This document shows positions 49,196-58,218 of a DNA stretch of 64,000 nt, piece by piece. The first letter of the stretch is position 1, and each line of letters opens with the position of its first letter. The DNA lies in NCBI RefSeq assembly GCF_027938815.1, contig NZ_CP115913.1, forward strand, positions 1,522,001-1,586,000. The letters are read 5' to 3'. The notes below the pieces were generated by a model, which saw only the letters and a program-made list of their open reading frames with translations, ran no database searches and was not told the DNA's origin. Made by a program: the position numbers and the translations under genes. The stretch is from Oceanirhabdus sp. W0125-5. Its GTDB lineage: Bacteria; Bacillota; Clostridia; Clostridiales; Clostridiaceae.

Positions 49196-51661
49196 ATGAA
49201 AAAGATAATTTGGATTCTTCTTTGTATTTTTTTATTTGTCAATGTGGGCATCGGTGAATGGGAAATAGCTAAAGCTGAAGAAATTCAATATTATATACAA
49301 GTTGGAGCACTTACTAAAAAAGAAAGTGTAGAGAGTTTAAAAAATAAATTGAATAGAAATGGGTATGAACCATATACTAATCTTTCAGGTAAAGTCACTA
49401 GAGTTTTTGTGGGAAAATATAGCACTGAAGCTGAGGCAGAAAAAGATATAAAAAAATTACAATCAATTGGTATAAGGGGATTTATAAAATCAGAACTAGT
49501 CAATGAAGATGTGCAAGATAATCAGAATTTAAGTAATAGTAGAACTAATAAAGAGGATGCAGCTACTGAGAGTGAAAAAGCTAATAGTCGCGATGGAAAG
49601 AATACAAATGAAACATATAAAAATTTTGGGCTTTTAAATGATGTAACTATAAATAATGAAAATGGGAGTCATGTTTTTTTCTTTGAAGTAAGTAAACATT
49701 GGAATGTAGAAAATACATCTTATTTAAATTTAGTAGTAAGTCAAAGCCAATTAAATGATAAAAAAGATTCGATTTTAACAGTTTATATAAACGATGTACC
49801 TGTGTATACAAAGTCTTTATTTAATAAAGATAAATCCAATGAAAATATAAGAATACAAATTCCTGTTGATAAAATAACTGAAGGATTTAACTCAGTAAAG
49901 ATAAGGGTTTTTAGAGACATGGCTAAAAACATGAGTGTAGAGGAAGACAATTCTAAGAACTGGGTGGTATTTCATAAAGAATCACATGTTCATATAGATT
50001 TTACAGATGTAAAAGATAGTTTAAAAATTAATGACTATCCATATCCATATTTAAATGTAAGCAATAGTATGCCATCAAACAGCATGTTTATCATACCTGA
50101 CAATGGAACAAGTCATCTTATGGAAGCTGCTGTAATTTTATCTTCAAACTTTGGTCAAAGAAGAAGATTTGAAGATGTTAACATTAATATATTCAAGTAT
50201 TCAGATGCTGTAGAAAAGGATCAAACCAATGTTATTTATATTGGAACAAAAGCTGATTTGCCAGAAGAAATATTAGATAATTTATCACAAGCTGAGAAAT
50301 ACATTATTGAAAGTGATGCTCTTATTAAAGAAATAGTATCTCCTTATAATAAAAAATATAAGATGCTGATGATTATTTCAAATAATAAAGAAAACTTAAT
50401 GAAAGCAGTACAATCTCTTTGTTACGACAACATGGTTATGAAAATGAATGCAGACACTCAGTACATCAGCAGTAAAGTCGCAATAGATATTCCAATTAAT
50501 GAAAAAGCAGATTACTTTAATTTGGAGAAGCTGGGGTATAGTGATCTATTACTAGAGGGTCTATTTAGACAACAGGTTGTATATAGAGTACAGATACCGA
50601 AAAGCAAAGTAATTAAAGAGGGGGCAAAAGTAGTAGTCAAAATCAGATATTCCAAAATAATAAATTTTGAGAAATCCCTTATGACAATCTATATCAATAA
50701 TAACCCTATTGGAAGTAAAGTGTTAAGTGAAACTACAGCAGATAATGATAGTTATGAAATAGAAATTCCAAAAGAACTTCTAGATGAAGAATTTTATGAT
50801 GTGAAAATTGCTTTCGATTTAGAAATGAAAGATAGCTACAAGAAGACTGAAACACAAAAAAGTGTATGGGCATTTATTTCAAAAGAATCATATTTATACT
50901 TACCTTTTGAAAATAAAGTGGATACGTACTTTGAAGATTATACAAGTCACTTTATAAAGAATAACAGTTTTAATGATGTGCTAATTGTAATGCCTGATAA
51001 TCCATCTAATGGAGCGCTTAAGGTTATGGCAAATATAGCATCTTTCTTAGGTCATGAAATTGAGAAAATAAGTAATATTAACGTTATTAAAAGCAATGAG
51101 TTTTGGGATAAACATAAAGATAAAAATATAATAGCTATTGGAGAAGGAATTAATAATAGTTTTATACAGAATTTGAATGAAGATTTGCATATAAAATTTA
51201 ATTCATCATTTAATAAATTTGTTTCCAGTAAAAAGATTAATATTCCAGATGCTTATAATGGAAATTTAGGGGTGCTTCAGCTTATTGAATCCCCATATAA
51301 CGAGAATGCAAATATCATGGTAATAACATCAACAAAAGAAGAAGGGCTTCTATGGTGTAATAAATATCTCACAAATTTTGATTATGTATCACAATTAAGA
51401 GGTAATGCTCTTACAATTGATGAATCAGGAAATATTAATTGGGAAAAATTCGGTGATGACTTTGATCTGGAAATAAATGAAAAAGAAGTAGAAGAAGAAA
51501 AAACTCAAAAAGAGAAAATTACTAGAGGTAATCAATTACGAAATATATTAATTTTTGTAGCATCTATATTAATTTTTGTTATTGCAAGTACCTTGTTTTT
51601 ATTAAGAAAAGAAAGAAGCAGAAAGAGAAGAAGAAAAAGAAGACGAGGTAATAGAAGATAA
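49196..51661 (+). CDS. SPOR-domain and BcsB-like membrane protein
   Basis: 821 residues. Signal peptide (IIWILLCIFLFVNVGIGEW), then an SPOR peptidoglycan-binding domain (about 30-100: YYIQVGALTKKESVESLKNK, VFVGKYSTEAEAEKDIKKLQ). Two BcsB-type halves follow, each with a beta-sandwich (LTVYINDVPVY...; MTIYINNNPIGSK...) and a flavodoxin-like domain. One C-terminal membrane helix (ILIFVASILIFVIASTLFLL) and a very basic tail close it. BcsB guides cellulose through the Gram-negative envelope; here it likely anchors polysaccharide export in the cell wall. First gene of the operon. Confidence 0.78.
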   Translation: MKKIIWILLCIFLFVNVGIGEWEIAKAEEIQYYIQVGALTKKESVESLKNKLNRNGYEPYTNLSGKVTRVFVGKYSTEAEAEKDIKKLQSIGIRGFIKSELVNEDVQDNQNLSNSRTNKEDAATESEKANSRDGKNTNETYKNFGLLNDVTINNENGSHVFFFEVSKHWNVENTSYLNLVVSQSQLNDKKDSILTVYINDVPVYTKSLFNKDKSNENIRIQIPVDKITEGFNSVKIRVFRDMAKNMSVEEDNSKNWVVFHKESHVHIDFTDVKDSLKINDYPYPYLNVSNSMPSNSMFIIPDNGTSHLMEAAVILSSNFGQRRRFEDVNINIFKYSDAVEKDQTNVIYIGTKADLPEEILDNLSQAEKYIIESDALIKEIVSPYNKKYKMLMIISNNKENLMKAVQSLCYDNMVMKMNADTQYISSKVAIDIPINEKADYFNLEKLGYSDLLLEGLFRQQVVYRVQIPKSKVIKEGAKVVVKIRYSKIINFEKSLMTIYINNNPIGSKVLSETTADNDSYEIEIPKELLDEEFYDVKIAFDLEMKDSYKKTETQKSVWAFISKESYLYLPFENKVDTYFEDYTSHFIKNNSFNDVLIVMPDNPSNGALKVMANIASFLGHEIEKISNINVIKSNEFWDKHKDKNIIAIGEGINNSFIQNLNEDLHIKFNSSFNKFVSSKKINIPDAYNGNLGVLQLIESPYNENANIMVITSTKEEGLLWCNKYLTNFDYVSQLRGNALTIDESGNINWEKFGDDFDLEINEKEVEEEKTQKEKITRGNQLRNILIFVASILIFVIASTLFLLRKERSRKRRRKRRRGNRR

Positions 51662-51706
51662 TAAAATATAAATGGCTAATATAATAATTTTTATATAAGA
51701 AATGGG

Positions 51707-52099
51707 ATGATGAGTATGAGCATTTTGGTTAATATAGGGACTGTAGTTGCAGGTTTGATAGTAATTTTATATGTTATTAAATTAATGGTAAATAAAAAGA
51801 TGACTGAATCACAGTCGGTATTATGGTTAATTATTGGGGTTGTTTTCATTGTAATTGGTTGTTTCCCTTCACTAATTGCAACCGCAGCAGATATATTAGG
51901 AATATGGTATGCCCCTTCTATTGTTTTCTTAATTGCTTTTATAGGCTTATTATTTATTGTTTTTAAGAATTCAGTTCTATTATCCATTCAAAGTAATCAA
52001 ATCAGTGAATTATTCATGCAGATTGCTTTATTAAATATGGAGAATGAAAAGTTGAAGGAAGAACTCAAGTTAAAGGGTAAGGAGGGGGATTATCATTAA
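51707..52099 (+). CDS. DUF2304 membrane protein
   Basis: About 130 residues with three membrane helices and a conserved KKMTESQSVLWLIIGVVFI segment, followed by a cytoplasmic coiled coil (SNQISELFMQIALLNMENEK). DUF2304 proteins usually accompany GT2 dolichyl-phosphate-mannose-synthase-like enzymes, one of which is at 57451. Three in-frame ATGs (51707, 51710, 51716) are possible. The stop overlaps the start region of the next gene. Confidence 0.85.
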   Translation: MMSMSILVNIGTVVAGLIVILYVIKLMVNKKMTESQSVLWLIIGVVFIVIGCFPSLIATAADILGIWYAPSIVFLIAFIGLLFIVFKNSVLLSIQSNQISELFMQIALLNMENEKLKEELKLKGKEGDYH

Positions 52100-54290
52100 A
52101 GTACTAATTTTTGGAGAATATGATGTATTTACTTTAAGTTTAATCTCAAGATTAAAGAAAGAAGATTGTCAGGTTTTAGTTGTTACAGGGAATATAAGAA
52201 AGAAAAGGAATAAGCCCTTAGAGGTTTTCCAAGAATACAATTTTGCATATGACAGTGATAGTATTTCTTATATATTTAAGAGTGTTGAAGCGGATATAGT
52301 TATTTTTACTGGTGCATTAGACAGAGGGTTTGACTGGAAGAATGAATCTAAGCAGGCATCTAAGTATATGGCTGGCTTAACTAATGTTATGATACAGTGT
52401 CAGGAATCGAATATTAAAAAATTTATATATATTTCTTCAACTTCTGTATTTGATGGTAATCCAGAGGGGGTAGTTACAGAATATACAGAACCAATTGCTA
52501 TAAATAATCGTAATAAAGCTATTTTAATGGGTGAAGAAATATGTAAAAACTATCATAAAGAAGCCAATTTTACTATAAGTATTGCTAGAGTTAGCGAAAT
52601 TTATGGAAAGTATAAGGATGAAGTTCTAGAAGATAATATTTGTACAAGGTTATGCAAAGATGCAATAAAGGGGAGAAAAGTTACAATTCACGAAAACAAA
52701 CAGCATAACTTAATATACGTGGATGATGTTGTTGATGGTATATACAGAATTACAAAGAAAAATTCAGATGGGAATAATGTGTATCATATAGTGTCACAAG
52801 GGGCTTCAAATTATTCTGAAGAGCAGTTAGTTCAAGTGTTAGAAGAAATAACACATAAAAAAATTAAAATAGATATAAAAGAGCCTTCAGATAATTATAG
52901 TAATCATAATTATGAAGCACAAAATAGTGAGAAACTAGGATTTAATGAGAAATATGATGTTAAAAAAGGATTAAAGAATATATATGGAGTTATAGAAAAA
53001 AAATCAGCTTATGTAGATAAAAGAGATAAAGAAGACCAATCCTTTTTTGGAAGCCTATTTAAATTTAACCATATAAGAAAGAGCAAAATACTCCCATTAC
53101 TTGAGAATCTACTCTTCTTTGTAATAGTACAATTTTTTATAGTGCTTACTAGAAATATGTATTTTCATGAGGTAATTGATGTATATTTACTATTTGTAAT
53201 AATTATTGCATTAATCTATGGATATGTACAAGCTGTCTTTTCTGTTATCTTCAGTATTATAGGTAAAATATTTATTTCTTTATCGTGGGGGAGTGAATAT
53301 TTGGCTTTTAATGATTATAATGTATATCTTTGGATTCTTCAAATATTTACAATAGGAGTCTTGGTAGGATATTTGAAGGATAAATATAAAAGAAAATTTG
53401 AAGATTTAAATGACGAAAAGGATTATTTGCAAGGAGAACTTACAAATATTAAGGATATTAATAGCAGTAATGTTGAAGTTAGAAGTTTATATGAAAAAAG
53501 GCTTATAAATTATAAAGATAGCTTTGCTAGAATTTATAATATAGTATCTCAACTGGATGCTATAGAACCAGAAAGGGTTATATTTAAGGCTGTTAATGTT
53601 ATACGTGAAATAATGAATACTAATGATGTTGCAATTTATACTTGCGATAGAAATTCGCCATTTTGCAGGTTGATGGCAGCTTCTTCTAAGAAAGCAAAGA
53701 CCTTAAAAAAATCCTTAAAAATCTCTTCTCATGAGGATATGTATATGAAACTTAAGAGGCAAGAGATGTATTTAAACAATACAATGAATCCAGAACATCC
53801 TATGATAGCTGGAGGAACATATAAGGATGGACAGTTACAGACTATAATTATGATTTGGTCTATGCCTTTTGAAAATAACAATCTGTATGAAGTAAATGTT
53901 TTTGGTGTACTATGTAAACTTGTTGAGAGAACAATGGAAAGAGCATTTGAATATATGGAAAATATAAACAAATCCTATAATAGGAAAAGAGATGGTGTTC
54001 TTAATGCAAAAACATTTGAAAAAACACTTCAGTTATATGCATATGGTGAACAAGAGAAATTAGTTGAGTTCTCATTATTAAAGGTAGAAGCATATGAGGG
54101 GATGTCTGAAGATATGTTTTATTCATTGTTAAAACAGCAAGTTAGGGATACGGATTATATAGGGGTTAATAGTAATGATGAAACATATATTCTTTTAACT
54201 AACTCTAATCAAAAAGAAGCACAATATGTTATTGATAGATTAAGGAAAAATCAAATTATAGTAGAAATTGGTGGTAGAAATGCAAGCTAA
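52095..54290 (+). CDS. pelD: SDR-PelD fusion: c-di-GMP receptor of the Pel operon
   Basis: About 731 residues. An extended SDR (epimerase-like) domain of about 300 residues comes first, but its GxxGxxG and catalytic Tyr (YxxxK, here NNRNK) are lost. Then come four membrane helices (380-480), a coiled coil, a GAF domain and a degenerate GGDEF: RDTD (I-site RxxD) followed after five residues by SNDET instead of GGDEF, at 54144-54170. This is the PelD receptor layout. The frame is closed by a stop at 52071 and has no ATG, GTG or TTG before 52368, deep in the SDR domain; AAGGAGGGGG with ATT (52095), ATC or ATT implies an AUU/AUC start. Confidence 0.85.
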   Translation: MKVLIFGEYDVFTLSLISRLKKEDCQVLVVTGNIRKKRNKPLEVFQEYNFAYDSDSISYIFKSVEADIVIFTGALDRGFDWKNESKQASKYMAGLTNVMIQCQESNIKKFIYISSTSVFDGNPEGVVTEYTEPIAINNRNKAILMGEEICKNYHKEANFTISIARVSEIYGKYKDEVLEDNICTRLCKDAIKGRKVTIHENKQHNLIYVDDVVDGIYRITKKNSDGNNVYHIVSQGASNYSEEQLVQVLEEITHKKIKIDIKEPSDNYSNHNYEAQNSEKLGFNEKYDVKKGLKNIYGVIEKKSAYVDKRDKEDQSFFGSLFKFNHIRKSKILPLLENLLFFVIVQFFIVLTRNMYFHEVIDVYLLFVIIIALIYGYVQAVFSVIFSIIGKIFISLSWGSEYLAFNDYNVYLWILQIFTIGVLVGYLKDKYKRKFEDLNDEKDYLQGELTNIKDINSSNVEVRSLYEKRLINYKDSFARIYNIVSQLDAIEPERVIFKAVNVIREIMNTNDVAIYTCDRNSPFCRLMAASSKKAKTLKKSLKISSHEDMYMKLKRQEMYLNNTMNPEHPMIAGGTYKDGQLQTIIMIWSMPFENNNLYEVNVFGVLCKLVERTMERAFEYMENINKSYNRKRDGVLNAKTFEKTLQLYAYGEQEKLVEFSLLKVEAYEGMSEDMFYSLLKQQVRDTDYIGVNSNDETYILLTNSNQKEAQYVIDRLRKNQIIVEIGGRNAS

Positions 54291-55206
54291 TTATCAAATG
54301 AGTAAATTGGAAATAATAATTTGTGTTTTATTATTAAATTTTATTATTGCACTGGTATATCTTCTTTTTAAATTGTTAAAAAAAGATTTGAATGGTGGAA
54401 TAATAATGTGTAATTTTATGATTATATGTCCAGTAGTAGGACCATTGTATCTGTTTTTTTCATGGTTTATATATGAAATATATTTCAAAAGAAGAGATAG
54501 CGATATTAACCTTGAGGAATTAAGTTTAAGCAAGGAAAGAATCAAAATGATCTTAAAACCTGATATGAGAAAAGCATTAAATAAAGTATCACTAGAAGAT
54601 GTTCTTATAGTATCTGATAAAAAGAGTGCAAGAGAGCTACTACTTGATGTAGTAAGAGAGGATAGCAACAGCTCTGCAAAAGCAATATTAAAAGCAGTGG
54701 AGCATAAAGATAGTGAAGTTTCCCACTATGCAGCTTCAGCTATTTCAGATATTATTAATGAATTTAAAGCAAATGAAAAACAATTAAGAAATGAGTACCT
54801 TAAAGATAAGGAAAATAGTGAGTTATGTAACAAGTATATAGATTACCTGAATAATTTCTTATCACAAAAGATATTATCATCTGCAGAACAAAGATTTTAT
54901 TCTCGTTTGTTTGAAGAGTTAGTAATAACAATGGAAGAGTATTTGCCATTGGAACTTTCAGGAGAATTATATAATAAGCTTGTATGTATTTTGTTAGACA
55001 TAGGGGAGAATGATAGAGCAAATGTTTGGGTTGAAAAAGCATTAAAAGAAAATGAAAATGAATTAGAGAGTTATAAAGCTGCATTAAGATATTATTACAT
55101 GAATGAAGATAGAAGCGAATTTTTATTATTGATGGATAAATTAAAAAAATCTGATGTGGTGTTGGATCATGAGATGTTAGAGAAGGTACGATTTTTTAGT
55201 CATTAG
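54280..55206 (+). CDS. pelE: PelE-like membrane protein with helical repeats
   Basis: About 308 residues. Two membrane helices (IIICVLLLNFIIALVYLLF; IICPVVGPLYLFFSWFIYEI), then a helical TPR-like domain (SSAEQRFYSRLFEELV, NDRANVWVEKALKENENELE). PelE connects PelD to the Pel synthase in Pseudomonas. ATG at 54280 with GGTGG upstream is preferred over TTG at 54268; the gene overlaps the pelD stop. Confidence 0.78.
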   Translation: MQANYQMSKLEIIICVLLLNFIIALVYLLFKLLKKDLNGGIIMCNFMIICPVVGPLYLFFSWFIYEIYFKRRDSDINLEELSLSKERIKMILKPDMRKALNKVSLEDVLIVSDKKSARELLLDVVREDSNSSAKAILKAVEHKDSEVSHYAASAISDIINEFKANEKQLRNEYLKDKENSELCNKYIDYLNNFLSQKILSSAEQRFYSRLFEELVITMEEYLPLELSGELYNKLVCILLDIGENDRANVWVEKALKENENELESYKAALRYYYMNEDRSEFLLLMDKLKKSDVVLDHEMLEKVRFFSH

Positions 55207-55221
55207 GAGAGAGGTGGTCAA

Positions 55222-57435
55222 TTGCTTATTAAAAATTTAATTGAATTGAGTAAGGTTTTTGCTGCTTATTTTATCCTGATTATAATCTTAACATCTTTTA
55301 TGATTAAGCCTATTGTGAAAAATAAAAGTATCTTTACTAGATTTGTTATATATATGATTGTTGGAAACTTTTATGTGATGAATATTGTTTTTATACTATC
55401 ATATTTAAATATATTTAACAGGGCGGTTTTAATAATTGCATTATTATTTACAACAGTATTTATCAGGATTATTTTAGATAAAGAAGATGCTAAAAGAATT
55501 TATATAGATAGTAAAGAAACTATAAAACATCTCTTAAATGGAGAATATGGAGTAAAGTTATTTTTCTATAGAAAATTTTTAAATATAAGATTAAGTATAA
55601 AATCCTTTTGTAATGAAGTATTTAAAGGTAATAAGCTTGAGTGGATTATCTTATTGGCAATAATAGGATATAACATATATTATTTTTATTACAATAGTAT
55701 TAATTTTGTAAGTTTTGGAGCTCCTGATGAGGAAGTTCATTTGTACTGGATTCAATCTCTTATTGGAGGAAAAATATTTCCAGACGGTGTTTACCCTCAT
55801 GGATTTCACAATATAGTATCAGCTATAACAGTGGTTTTCGGATTTAAAGCTGTTACAGTTATGAACTCCTTTGGTGTTGTATCAATGGTATTAATTATGA
55901 CAATGCTGTATTTTGGTCTTAGGAAAATATTGGAAGCTAAGTATGCAGCACTCTTTGGAATTATGGTATATTCAACAGTTAATATTTATGATATTGAGTC
56001 AATCTATCGTTTTCAATTTTCCATTCCTCAAGAATATGGAATGATTATGTTGATGCCTATGGCAATATTTTTATTTAGATACTTAGAAGATAAAAAAATA
56101 AGTGACTTAGTATTCTTTGGTATGTGTCTTTCTATGACTGTTAGTATACATTTTTATCTAACAATTATTGCATTAGTGTTGTGTTTATCAATAGGGATTG
56201 TATATTTATATAGAATTATTAAAAAAAGATTATTAATGAAGTTAATCTTATGTGGTATTTTAAGTGCAGTTGTAGCTATAGCGCCTCTAGCAGTAGGACT
56301 TGCTATGGGAAATGAAATGGAACAATCAATGAATTGGGCAGTACGTGTTATACAAGGAAAAGAGTATAGTAGTAATGATGAATCAAATGAACAAAAAAAT
56401 GAAATTAAAAACGAAATTAAAAATGATGAAAAAGATCAAAACATGGAAGAAATCAAACCTTTATCCAAATGGGAGAGTTTTTTAGTAGATGCAAAACATG
56501 ATATTAATAAATTTGTGTTTTTAGATTTTAGAGTATTGTATATTTTTTTAAGTCTAATAGCGCTAACAATACTTTATAGTATGCGTTTTGCAATATTTAA
56601 AAATAAAAAAGAAGAAAATCTATATCAGTTGACCTTTGCAATTTATGGTTTATTTTTGATTTTTTTAATGCTGTGCAGAGCGTTAAAGATTCCTACTTTG
56701 ATGGAACCAAAGCGTGTGGCAATTTTCTTTGCGTATCTTTCACCATTTTTTATAGCTATGCCCTTTGAAGTATTATCTGGAACTTTTGGTAAAGGGGAAA
56801 ATGGAAAAAAATGTTCTATCATAACTTTAATATCAATACCAGTTTGTATTTTTATTATTGTAAATCTTGGATTTTTACGTCCATTACCTCCTTTTTATTA
56901 TTTTCAGACTAAAGGGGCAATGATAAATGATCTTGATATTATGGAAAAGTTTAATGATCATGAGTGGACAATAGTATCACCTGTAAATGATATAAGTGTT
57001 ATACAAAATAATGGATATCATTATGAATTAAGTGATTTTATTCTAAAACAAGAAAATTGGAATGAAGATATTGAAATAAGAGTTCCTACAAAATATGTCT
57101 TTATCTATATAGAAAAAAGACCTTTAATTTTATATGGATGGAGATTTAATAAGGATGACAAAGGAATAATTAATAGAGATATGGTGACTTATGAGGATGC
57201 TCAGGAAACTCTTGAAAGAGGTATGGAAAATAATGAGTACTATAAAGAACATAGAAAAATACTTATGTCAAAAGCTTATTATTGGGCTGAAGAGTATAAG
57301 AAATATTTTCCTAAAGAGATGAGTGTATATTATGAGGATGATGAAATTATTGTATATAAAATTGTACAGAATGAGTATGCATTGAACAATTTCTCAATTA
57401 ATTATGGAGCAAATGAAAAAAGGGATGATAAATAG
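55222..57435 (+). CDS. Large multi-pass membrane protein, GT-C-like
   Basis: 737 residues with about 12 membrane helices. A conserved acidic loop, NFVSFGAPDEEVHLYWIQSL, follows the early helices, as in membrane-embedded GT-C transferases that use lipid-linked sugars. A charged cytoplasmic linker (about 390-415) and a soluble C-terminus complete it. Start is TTG at 55222, after GAGAGGTGG. Not part of the classical Pel set; it may add a decoration or lipid-linked step. Confidence 0.65.
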   Translation: MLIKNLIELSKVFAAYFILIIILTSFMIKPIVKNKSIFTRFVIYMIVGNFYVMNIVFILSYLNIFNRAVLIIALLFTTVFIRIILDKEDAKRIYIDSKETIKHLLNGEYGVKLFFYRKFLNIRLSIKSFCNEVFKGNKLEWIILLAIIGYNIYYFYYNSINFVSFGAPDEEVHLYWIQSLIGGKIFPDGVYPHGFHNIVSAITVVFGFKAVTVMNSFGVVSMVLIMTMLYFGLRKILEAKYAALFGIMVYSTVNIYDIESIYRFQFSIPQEYGMIMLMPMAIFLFRYLEDKKISDLVFFGMCLSMTVSIHFYLTIIALVLCLSIGIVYLYRIIKKRLLMKLILCGILSAVVAIAPLAVGLAMGNEMEQSMNWAVRVIQGKEYSSNDESNEQKNEIKNEIKNDEKDQNMEEIKPLSKWESFLVDAKHDINKFVFLDFRVLYIFLSLIALTILYSMRFAIFKNKKEENLYQLTFAIYGLFLIFLMLCRALKIPTLMEPKRVAIFFAYLSPFFIAMPFEVLSGTFGKGENGKKCSIITLISIPVCIFIIVNLGFLRPLPPFYYFQTKGAMINDLDIMEKFNDHEWTIVSPVNDISVIQNNGYHYELSDFILKQENWNEDIEIRVPTKYVFIYIEKRPLILYGWRFNKDDKGIINRDMVTYEDAQETLERGMENNEYYKEHRKILMSKAYYWAEEYKKYFPKEMSVYYEDDEIIVYKIVQNEYALNNFSINYGANEKRDDK

Positions 57436-57450
57436 TTAGGGGTGAGGAAC

Positions 57451-58218
57451 ATGATAAAAGAATTGTTAATTATGATACCTGCATATAATGAGGAAGAAAG
57501 TATTGAGGGTGTTTTAAATAAAATTTATGAAGCTGGAATTAATGAAATTGGGGATATCTTAGTTATAAATGATGGTTCTAAAGATAATACAGAAAAGGTA
57601 GTAAGAGAGTTTAAAGTACCAATTATAAATCAAGTGTGTAATATGGGGTATGGTTCGGCTTTACAAGTAGGCTACAAATATGCTGAAAAAAAGGGCTATG
57701 AATATGTTATACAGTTAGATGCAGATGGTCAGCATGATATTTCTAATATAAAGACAATATATGATTGTCTTAAGAATAAGAATCTCATGTTCACTGAAAC
57801 ACCAGATATTGTAATTGGGTCAAGATTTTTAAGTGATAGTAGTACCTTTAAGACATCTAAATTAAAAAATATTGCAATTTCCTTCTTTAGAGTATTAATT
57901 AAAATATTCACTAAAAATGATATAACTGATCCTACATCAGGACTACAAGGTCTAAATAGAAGAGCATTTACTTATTATGCAGGTTACGGAAATTTTGATT
58001 ATAAGTATCCTGACATAAACATGATAATTCAAATGATTATGCAGGGATATAATATTAAGGAAATACCTGCTGTAATGCATGAAAGAGAGAATGGAGAAAG
58101 TATGCATTCAGGTTTAATAAAACCTATAAAGTATATGGTTATTATGATCTTAAGTACATTTAATATTATACTAAGGAATAGAAAAAGTCCTCATGGTATT
58201 GGAAAAGAGAGAGTATGA
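57451..58218 (+). CDS. GT2 glycosyltransferase, dolichyl-phosphate-mannose-synthase-like
   Basis: About 255 residues: LLIMIPAYNEEESIEGVLNK, the nucleotide-sugar VINDGSKDNTEKV, QLDADGQHD (the DXD site) and GSRFLSDSS...SGLQGLNRRAF. C-terminal hydrophobic stretch (YMVIMILSTFNIIL). Probably charges a polyprenyl phosphate with a sugar, partner of the DUF2304 protein. ATG at 57451 has GGGGTGA five bases upstream. Confidence 0.88.
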   Translation: MIKELLIMIPAYNEEESIEGVLNKIYEAGINEIGDILVINDGSKDNTEKVVREFKVPIINQVCNMGYGSALQVGYKYAEKKGYEYVIQLDADGQHDISNIKTIYDCLKNKNLMFTETPDIVIGSRFLSDSSTFKTSKLKNIAISFFRVLIKIFTKNDITDPTSGLQGLNRRAFTYYAGYGNFDYKYPDINMIIQMIMQGYNIKEIPAVMHERENGESMHSGLIKPIKYMVIMILSTFNIILRNRKSPHGIGKERV

